From positions 1-8,480 of the forward strand of contig JAIROD010000744.1 in the NCBI GenBank assembly GCA_031257725.1: a stretch of 8,480 nt of DNA, in the 5' to 3' direction. Position numbers and translations under genes: made by a program. Positions 1 through 4,651 of the stretch are shown one piece after another. This stretch comes from Planctomycetaceae bacterium. GTDB lineage: Bacteria > Planctomycetota > Planctomycetia > Pirellulales > Thermoguttaceae. The notes under the pieces were generated by a model. The model ran no database searches. It had not been told where the DNA came from and saw only the letters and a list, made by a program, of their open reading frames with translations. Position 1 is the stretch's first letter; every line of letters begins with the position of its first letter.

Positions 1-81
1 ATTTTCCAGTGTCAAACGAAATGTACCCTGTAGTTGAATAACAAAGAAATGACATAACTTCAAATATAGTAATAAGTTACA
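1..81. other. Unassigned or decayed sequence before recognisable anfK
   Basis: All three forward frames are interrupted here and no clear AnfK sequence is readable, although the AnfK alignment predicts the segment around VVPIITTCSTEIIGDDV at this place. Fragments such as V-K, V-P, C-S and E-I can be picked out at about 9-45 if several small indels are allowed, which would mean advanced decay. The alternative is the edge of another inserted element. A short inverted repeat, TAACTT (55-60) with AAGTTA (74-79), lies inside. I cannot choose between the two explanations. Confidence 0.35.
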
Positions 82-229
82 GAGGAAATTCTTGTCCGGT
101 TAAAAGGGAACATCCGTTACAAGAAAAGTTTGCGGGACGTGAAGTTCATTTGATTCCGATTCATACTCCGAGTTTTGTCGGCAGTATGATTAGCGGTTAT
201 GATATTGCGGTTCGTGATTGTGTGAGTTA

Positions 230-259
230 TACTTTTCTCACTTTAAAATTCGGTTTTTG
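230..259 (+). repeat. Left terminal inverted repeat of the MITE
   Basis: The inner 20 bases (240-259) read ACTTTAAAATTCGGTTTTTG. They match the complement of 322-341 except for two central bases (AA against TT). The outer 10 bases match only at TACT and one further position. Confidence 0.85.
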
Positions 260-321
260 TTTTTTGAAATGATCACGGAATATGCTTATTTTTAAGGATG
301 AAACGTATCCTGAGTATGTTT

Positions 322-351
322 CAAAAACCGAAAATTAAAGTATAATGAGTA
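322..351 (-). repeat. Right terminal inverted repeat of the MITE
   Basis: Read on the minus strand, its inner 20 bases (341-322) are ACTTTAATTTTCGGTTTTTG and pair with the left repeat at 240-259. The outer end finishes in TACT against the TA duplication at 352-353. Confidence 0.85.
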
Positions 352-420
352 TATTTCGCTAAAAAAGATAAGCCTACGAACAAAATCAATCTTATTACCG
401 GCTGGGTCAATTCGGGCGAT

Positions 421-1257
421 GTGAGCGAGTTGAAACATTTGCTTGATGTAATGTCGATTGAAGCGAATGTTCTTTTTGAGATAGAACATTTCGACGCGCC
501 GTTGATGCCGTCGGGCAACACGGTTGCTCACGGCGACACGACGATTGACGATTTACGTGATTCCGCCAACGCGGTTGGAACGATTGCGTTGAATCGTTAC
601 GAGGGCGGTAAGGCGGCGGAATATTTGCAAAAGGAGTTTGGCGTTCCGGCGGTGATTGGCGTTACGCCTATCGGAATACGCAACACGGATATTTTGCTGA
701 AACATTTAAGCGGGATGACCGGCAAACCGATTCCTGAATTTCTTGTTCGCGAGCGTGGAATTGCTCTTGATGCGTTGACGGATTTGGTTCACATGTTTTT
801 GGCGGACAAGCGTGTGGCGATTTATGCGAATCCTGATTTAACGATAGGTCTTGCGGAATTTTGCATGGACTTGGAGATGTTGCCGGTGTTGCTGCTCTTG
901 GGCGACGACAACTCCAATTACGTCAATGATCCAAGAATTAAAGCGTTAAAGGAACACGCCCATTTCGAGATGGAAATTGTAACCAACGCCGATTTATGGG
1001 AATTGGAAGACCGGATTAAGAATAAGGGACTGAAATTGGATTTAATTTTGGGACATTCCAAAGGACGATTTATTTCGATAGATTATGGAATTCCGATGGT
1101 TCGAGTTGGATTTCCGGTTTATGATCGTGCGGGTATTTACCGCAACCCAGTGGTAGGTTATCATGGGACAACCTACCTCGCCGAAACAATCGCCAATACG
1201 CTCTTCGCCGATATGGAATACAAAAAAAATAAAGAATGGGTACTGAACGTTTGGTAA
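421..1257 (+). CDS. anfK: Surviving 3' open reading frame of anfK (278 residues)
   Basis: This is the uninterrupted C-terminal part of the broken anfK. The frame is open from 349, just inside the right end of the inserted element. The first usual start codon is GTG at 421 (GDV|SELKHLL), which falls inside a conserved helix and has no ribosome binding site in front, so it is a gene-caller start and not a natural one. The segment holds conserved AnfK stretches such as LNRYEGGKAAEYLQKEFGVP, IGIRNTDILLKHL, LLLLGDDNSNYVNDPRIKAL and LILGHSKGRFISIDYGIPM. No internal stop or frameshift is present, so decay of this half is recent or slight. A protein made from it alone would lack the N-terminal domain with the P-cluster cysteines and could not work as a nitrogenase beta subunit. 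Confidence 0.8.
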   Translation: MSELKHLLDVMSIEANVLFEIEHFDAPLMPSGNTVAHGDTTIDDLRDSANAVGTIALNRYEGGKAAEYLQKEFGVPAVIGVTPIGIRNTDILLKHLSGMTGKPIPEFLVRERGIALDALTDLVHMFLADKRVAIYANPDLTIGLAEFCMDLEMLPVLLLLGDDNSNYVNDPRIKALKEHAHFEMEIVTNADLWELEDRIKNKGLKLDLILGHSKGRFISIDYGIPMVRVGFPVYDRAGIYRNPVVGYHGTTYLAETIANTLFADMEYKKNKEWVLNVW

Positions 1258-1360
1258 TTGCAATTTGCAAGAAACGCTACCCGATGGCAAAATTCGTTGC
1301 AGAAGTGTTGATGCGGACTACGCGGACTAGTTTATTGACGATACAAAATAATTAAACAAA

Positions 1361-1374
1361 TTCAAAAAGGAGAA
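1361..1374 (+). promoter_or_regulatory. Ribosome binding leader of the split-barrel gene
   Basis: The sequence TTCAAAAAGGAGAA contains AGGAG at 1368-1372, eight bases before the ATG at 1381. The same 14 bases occur before anfO at 1962-1975. Confidence 0.8.
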
Positions 1375-1380
1375 AAAACA

Positions 1381-1944
1381 ATGTCTTTACGACCGATCAG
1401 TTATCAGGCGAGAATTTGTACCGATGAAAATCGTATCAATGAATTTCTTTCGGGCAGCCGTGTTGGAGTTATTGGTATCAACGCCGACGACTATCCTTAT
1501 GCGGTACCGGTGAATTATATTTGGTCGGATGGTTGCATTTATTTTCATGGCGTGGGTTCGGGCAAAAAAACAGAATTGCTGAGTGAAGGCGTGAAGGTTT
1601 GTTTCACGGTGTTTCATGAATTTGGAACAGTCCGCAACGATATTCCATGTCATGCGGATACCTCTTATTTTAGTGTGATGCTTTTTGGTAATATTGTAAG
1701 AATAACCGATCATAAAAAAGCCGCTGATATTTTGAATAAGATTATTGAAAAGTTCATGCCGGATTTTTTCAACACTCCCGCTAATAATCCGGTCAACTCC
1801 TTTTTAGTTGAAAAATATCGTTCTTCCCAAAACGGCAATGGTGTTGCGGTTTATTGTATCGATCCTGAATTTGTAACCGCCAAAGAAAATCAGGCAAAAC
1901 CGGAAAACTTGATTTCGCCCAAAACAAAAAATAAAAGTGTGTAA
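1381..1944 (+). CDS. Pyridoxamine 5'-phosphate oxidase-like (NimA-type) split-barrel flavoprotein
   Basis: This 187-residue cytoplasmic protein has the layout of the NimA / pyridoxamine-phosphate-oxidase-related FMN-binding family: GVIGINADDYPYAVPVNYIW (residues 29-48), CIYFHGVGSGKKTELLSEG (52-70), KVCFTVFHEFG (72-82), and SYFSVMLFGNIVRITD (95-110). These are the usual strand, strand, phosphate-contacting loop and flavin-edge elements. The C-terminal 20 residues are Lys/Asn-rich and probably disordered. The ATG at 1381 is preceded by a good AGGAG. The gene sits between anfK and anfO in the same orientation, 123 bp after anfK and 35 bp before the anfO start, which suggests cotranscription and a redox or cofactor role tied to Fe-only nitrogenase. 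Azotobacter and Rhodobacter anf loci carry Anf3, a heme- and FAD-binding oxidase. Whether this protein is its counterpart is only a hypothesis. The fold assignment is firm; substrate and cofactor are unknown. Confidence 0.8.
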   Translation: MSLRPISYQARICTDENRINEFLSGSRVGVIGINADDYPYAVPVNYIWSDGCIYFHGVGSGKKTELLSEGVKVCFTVFHEFGTVRNDIPCHADTSYFSVMLFGNIVRITDHKKAADILNKIIEKFMPDFFNTPANNPVNSFLVEKYRSSQNGNGVAVYCIDPEFVTAKENQAKPENLISPKTKNKSV

Positions 1945-1961
1945 AAAGATTTTTTTACCAT

Positions 1962-1975
1962 TTCAAAAAGGAGAA
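1962..1975 (+). promoter_or_regulatory. Ribosome binding leader of anfO; decides its start
   Basis: TTCAAAAAGGAGAA is identical to 1361-1374. AGGAG at 1969-1973 lies only three bases from the ATG at 1977 but six from the ATG at 1980, so the second ATG is the better start. Confidence 0.75.
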
Positions 1976-1979
1976 TATG

Positions 1980-2678
1980 ATGAAAATTGCCGTCTTACTC
2001 AATCAAAACGGTCAAGTGTCCTGTTTTTCGGACGGGGGAACAATTTACGTTTTTGAGAAGCGTGAAGAGGATTGGATTTCGGAGCGGCAATTTGATTTTT
2101 CGAGTCGGAATTATGAATCAATGTCGGAGTTACGTGATTATGTGGGTTCGGTCGTCCGAAGGCTTGGAGATTGCAAGGTGTTTGCGGCGCGGCTTTCAAA
2201 CGGTTATTATCGGATTCTTTGGGAAAGTTACGGAATTGGTCTTTGGGCGGCGGAAGGAATTCCGCAACATTTGATGACTCAAATCGAATCTTTTTACAAA
2301 AATAGCCCACAACATGATGTACAACAGGGAGCGTCCAATGAAGTAACAATTGATGAACGTCAAAAGTTAATTATTCCGATTCCGCACAAAACCGGATTTT
2401 ATCGTGTTGATTTACGTGACGTGATGACGCACAAAACAAGGTTAAATTCCAAAGAACTACTTTTACCGTTTTTCAAGAAAACGCCGTTCCGTCAATTAGA
2501 GATTATATGTGAACATGTTCCGTGTTGGTTTCGGTCGGAGCTTTCCGCGTTAGGACTCCGGGCAAACATCGAATCCTCCGACAAACAACAAATAAAAATC
2601 ATCATCGTCCCCGTCCCCAAACAACAAACACTCCCCTTACAGAGAATGCTACAAAATAGGAATATTAGTATTGTGTAA
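1980..2678 (+). CDS. anfO: Fe-only nitrogenase accessory protein AnfO
   Basis: AnfO is a cytoplasmic accessory protein found only at Fe-only nitrogenase loci and needed for full diazotrophic growth on that enzyme. Its biochemical role is not settled. The N-terminal part matches the family as I know it: MKIAVLLNQNGQVSCFSDGG at the start, then SMSELRDYVGSVVRRLGDCK, and GYYRILWESYGIGLWAAEGIP before the mid-region. The C-terminal half (LIIPIPHKTGFYRVDLRDVM, QLEIICEHVPCWFRSEL) is less conserved. With the ATG at 1980 it has 232 residues, close to the usual length; an ATG one codon earlier (1977) is too near the AGGAG. It is intact although anfK is broken. Its last 30 bases overlap the 3' end of the convergent minus-strand gene. 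Confidence 0.85.
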   Translation: MKIAVLLNQNGQVSCFSDGGTIYVFEKREEDWISERQFDFSSRNYESMSELRDYVGSVVRRLGDCKVFAARLSNGYYRILWESYGIGLWAAEGIPQHLMTQIESFYKNSPQHDVQQGASNEVTIDERQKLIIPIPHKTGFYRVDLRDVMTHKTRLNSKELLLPFFKKTPFRQLEIICEHVPCWFRSELSALGLRANIESSDKQQIKIIIVPVPKQQTLPLQRMLQNRNISIV

Positions 2679-3746
2679 CGCATTTCTATTTTTATATTCA
2701 CGATAGGTAAATAGACATTCTTTATGCAATTTACAAACATTTTCATAACATTTCATCAATCGTGCCAATGTGCCGTCATACGAAGTATCGTTATCAATTC
2801 CATTTACCTCATCTTGAATAGATTGTTTCGCACGGTGAAATTTGTCTTTAATGTTAAGAAACTGCATATCGGTAGAACGTAACGTATCAATAGTATCAAG
2901 CATCGTGTCAAAACCTTTTTCCGCACTCCGTAACAGAGAACGGTGTATTTCAATATGTAATTTCTGTAATTTTTGTTTTGCGTCTCCTAGTCCATTACCC
3001 TTAATTGCATACCAAGCAACATAATCAAGCGTTTCTACTAATAAAAGCAAACTATTAACATCAAACTCGTTTCGCTTAATTTCTCGCCGAGAAATATCAT
3101 TTTTAATGCGATTCCAATAAAACTCACAGATTTCCCGTAGTGTAGTTGTTTTGTCATCTATATCATTTTTTATTGTTTTAGACAAAGGTTTATTTACTTG
3201 GGGACTCTCAGTATTTAGTGGACATTGACGTATGGCGGCTTTTACTTTGTTGCATATTTTTTTATATGCGTTTTCGTATGCTTTTCCTTTGGTTATTATA
3301 TCCTTTGCTGTACATTCAGAATACCTTGCATTTGTGATGCACTCTTCAATTTCGTCACTTGTCTTGTCGCAAATTGTTAAAAAATTAATCATTTCGCTTG
3401 TTATAGTATCCATTTGTTCCTTTTTTAGATGTTCTTTATACGCATTGGCAAAACGATCAAAGCACTCTCCTTCTGCGAACATTAACGATTTAAGCATATC
3501 TAATTCAAGACGATCAATGTGATTGTTTGCTCGTTCTATATTTTTTACAATTTCTCTATCGTTTGGAGATTTCCCACCAATTTGATAAAGAACATAGCAA
3601 CGTGCAATATGATCAAATGCATGTCGAACCTGTTCAAACAAACCGGCAACAAATACATTATACTTTAAAAGGTACAGAGACAGCCCTTCTCGTACCTTTT
3701 CGTATTTCAATAATAATTCTTTTACTCTTGGATCCACGGTAGGCAC
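2649..3746 (-). CDS. Uncharacterised helical protein, about 365 residues
   Basis: I do not recognise this protein. It is almost wholly predicted helical, rich in Lys, Glu and Ile, with no signal peptide or membrane segment, and so probably cytoplasmic. Visible features are FEQVRHAFDHIARCY (37-51), KNIERANNHIDRLELDMLKSL (68-88), scattered cysteines (50, 95, 126, 136, 145, 164, 174, 207, 333, 338, 344), and a polar linker near 176-200 that divides it into two halves. R41-x4-H46 resembles the HEPN R-x(4-6)-H spacing, but nothing else supports that. The annotated start is GTG at 3746. A second GTG at 3737 aligns exactly with the ATG of the upstream gene inside a shared 15-base block and may be the true start (362 residues). 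There is no Shine-Dalgarno sequence for either. It lies 33 bp after the 70-residue gene, so the two probably form an operon. Its 3' end overlaps anfO by 30 bp. Confidence 0.7.
   Translation of the reverse strand: MPTVDPRVKELLLKYEKVREGLSLYLLKYNVFVAGLFEQVRHAFDHIARCYVLYQIGGKSPNDREIVKNIERANNHIDRLELDMLKSLMFAEGECFDRFANAYKEHLKKEQMDTITSEMINFLTICDKTSDEIEECITNARYSECTAKDIITKGKAYENAYKKICNKVKAAIRQCPLNTESPQVNKPLSKTIKNDIDDKTTTLREICEFYWNRIKNDISRREIKRNEFDVNSLLLLVETLDYVAWYAIKGNGLGDAKQKLQKLHIEIHRSLLRSAEKGFDTMLDTIDTLRSTDMQFLNIKDKFHRAKQSIQDEVNGIDNDTSYDGTLARLMKCYENVCKLHKECLFTYREYKNRNALHNTNIPIL
3730..3744 (-). repeat. Start-region repeat, copy at the helical-protein gene
   Basis: The + strand reads GGATCCACGGTAGGC and matches 12 of 15 bases at 3985-3999. 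On the minus strand both copies read GCCTAC followed by an RTGGAT start-codon region; here the aligned start is GTG at 3737. A TTACTG lies upstream of both copies, at different spacing. Confidence 0.5.
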
Positions 3747-3779
3747 GATAAATTGGTCAGTAAGAGAAAATTACTAAGA

Positions 3780-3992
3780 TTATTGTTTTTCTTCTACGTT
3801 GAGTTGCCCTATTCTATCTGTCATTAGATAATAATTTCCAGAAACAGGAGAATGAGAAGTTCCAACAACCTTTGGCTCTTCTCTGTGTATTTCTTTAGCA
3901 CACTGCACAATTTCACGCAAACTCATATCCTTAACGGTTTCTCGCGAAAGTCCGAATTCGGCAAACTGCTCATCTAAAAATTGGGTATCCAT
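3780..3992 (-). CDS. Uncharacterised 70-residue acidic protein
   Basis: I do not recognise this small protein. It starts at ATG 3992 (MDTQFLDEQFAEFGLSRETV). An upstream ATG at 4034 would add a hydrophobic 14-residue stretch ending in CQPT, but the shared start block with the downstream gene favours 3992. Residues 5-38 are probably helical (FLDEQFAEFGL, SLREIVQCAKEIHREE). Residues 41-70 are more extended (SHSPVSGNYYLMTDRIG). There is no membrane segment or signal peptide. It is the first of a two-gene unit with the 365-residue helical protein 33 bp downstream. A small gene ahead of a larger one could be an antitoxin-toxin or regulator-effector pair, but no domain supports this. It has no Shine-Dalgarno sequence. 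Confidence 0.55.
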   Translation of the reverse strand: MDTQFLDEQFAEFGLSRETVKDMSLREIVQCAKEIHREEPKVVGTSHSPVSGNYYLMTDRIGQLNVEEKQ

Positions 3993-3999
3993 CGTAGGC
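3985..3999 (-). repeat. Start-region repeat, copy at the 70-residue gene
   Basis: The + strand reads GTATCCATCGTAGGC. The ATG at 3992 lies at the same offset in this block as the GTG at 3737 in the other copy. Confidence 0.5.
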
Positions 4000-4651
4000 T
4001 GACAGTAAAAAATGAATAAACAAAAGACCACCAAACATCTACTTCAATGAGAGGGATCGTTTTTTTTAATGATAAGAAATACGTTTCTTTACATGCCCTA
4101 CTCGGTAAGATAAAGGCAAATCTTGAGTAAAACATGCGAAATATATCCCAAATAGGAAAAATAGTCAAGAGGTACTTTTAACATCGCCAAGGGGTTGACA
4201 CACCAGTTATAAATAGATTTAGAAAAATTCGATCCAAATCTTTTATCTGTTAAACTTTACGACATTGATAATTTTTTCTATCTTGTATTTATTTTATAAC
4301 CAATTCGGCTAAATTTCAATCACTTTCGATTCCTTCGCCGGTTATCGTTAAAAAGACTGACAAAAAAATCAACTCCAATTTCGGAAAAATAAAACGAACA
4401 ATTATACCTTATCAAAAGCCTATCCGCGTCCGAATTTCTCGACCACCTTATTCAGTAACTGTCTATTTTAAACACGAACGACACGAAACACACGAAAATT
4501 ATACGAAAAGGACAACAGAAATCTTTTTTGTATTTTTCTTGTTATTTCGTGTATTTTGTGTATTTCGTGTTAAAAAAGTTAAAACAAAATAAACAATTAC
4601 CTTATTCACCCATTTTTCCGTCCAAGAAAACCAGTCCTCCTCATACTTCAA
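3993..4651. other. Intergenic region without a convincing gene
   Basis: About 660 bp between the 3' end of uvrA and the 70-residue gene. It is AT-rich, the only open frame on either strand (minus 3974-4168) is short and overlaps the neighbouring gene, and I see no family resemblance. It must hold the promoter of the minus-strand gene pair and any terminator of uvrA. The one clear structure is the ACACGAA inverted repeat at 4470-4572. I see no tRNA, rRNA or CRISPR repeats. Confidence 0.6.
4470..4572. repeat. Imperfect inverted repeat of ACACGAA units
   Basis: The left arm at 4470-4499 contains ACACGAA-type units about 9-11 bases apart (4472, 4481, 4490, and a degenerate ATACGAA at 4501). The right arm at 4543-4572 carries the complement (TTCGTGT units), pairing at 23 of 30 positions around a loop of about 43 bases. 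It lies about 80 bp downstream of the uvrA stop, so it could end uvrA transcription, although the mismatches make it a weak terminator. Clustered short repeats in two orientations could instead be a protein binding site or a small dispersed repeat. Confidence 0.6.

Larger units (their letters stand above)
230..351. mobile_element. 122-bp MITE inserted in anfK, TA target duplication
   Basis: The element has 30-base terminal inverted repeats (230-259 and 322-351, 23 of 30 matching) and is flanked by TA at 228-229 and TA at 352-353. The interior has no coding capacity. Removing 230-351 and one TA gives RDCV-S-Y-FAKKDK across the junction, which is continuous with AnfK and in frame, so both element ends are fixed independently by the protein alignment. 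Short length, terminal inverted repeats and TA duplication are the usual marks of a non-autonomous element moved by an IS630/Tc1-mariner transposase. The transposase is not in the window, so the family assignment is inference. The 124-bp net gain is not a multiple of three and the element carries stops, so it inactivates the gene. Confidence 0.85.
82..1257 (+). pseudogene. anfK: Fe-only nitrogenase beta subunit AnfK, disrupted
   Basis: AnfK pairs with AnfD and AnfG in the Fe-only dinitrogenase, which reduces N2 at an iron-only cofactor in the cytoplasm. Homology is seen in three reading frames. Frame 1 from 82 gives EEILVRLK. Frame 3 from 108 gives EHPLQEKFAGREVHL, then HTPSFVGSMISGYDIAVRDC. 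Frame 1 from 352 gives YFAKKDKPTNKINLITGWVN and continues to the C-terminus FADMEYKKNKEWVLNVW. These match Azotobacter AnfK as I recall it, especially the last segment, and distinguish it from NifK and VnfK. The breaks are a 2-base gain or 1-base loss near 103-108, and a 122-bp element at 230-351 that shifts the frame. The N-terminal part with the P-cluster cysteines is not visible: frame 1 has stops at 67-75 and I find no clear homology before about 76. About 350 of roughly 460 residues are recognisable. The identification is secure. Loss of function is inferred from the two lesions. Confidence 0.9.

Noticed and set aside
1..51. Short minus-strand open frame at the left edge (MSFLCYSTTGYISFDTGK)
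   Set aside because: Only 17 codons are visible, with no ribosome binding site and no family resemblance; the same DNA may be decayed anfK.
228..353. Intron, intein or programmed frameshift in place of a MITE in anfK
   Set aside because: The insert has stops in the AnfK frame and no splicing domains, but has terminal inverted repeats and a TA duplication. A second frameshift upstream also argues for decay.
1042..1290. 82-residue minus-strand frame opposite the end of anfK
   Set aside because: It is a shadow of the conserved AnfK C-terminus.
2649..3746. HEPN ribonuclease identity for the 365-residue protein
   Set aside because: Only the R-x4-H spacing at residues 41-46 fits. No polar residue context or partner domain supports it, so I did not use it in the call.
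3974..4168. 64-residue minus-strand open frame
   Set aside because: It overlaps the start of the 70-residue gene in another frame, has no ribosome binding site and has no recognisable features.
4195..4223. TTGACA followed 17 bases later by TTTAGA as a promoter
   Set aside because: The -10 match is poor (3 of 6) and no + strand gene follows before the antisense uvrA.
4470..4572. CRISPR array
   Set aside because: The repeated units are only 7-9 bases, back to back and in two orientations, with no spacers.
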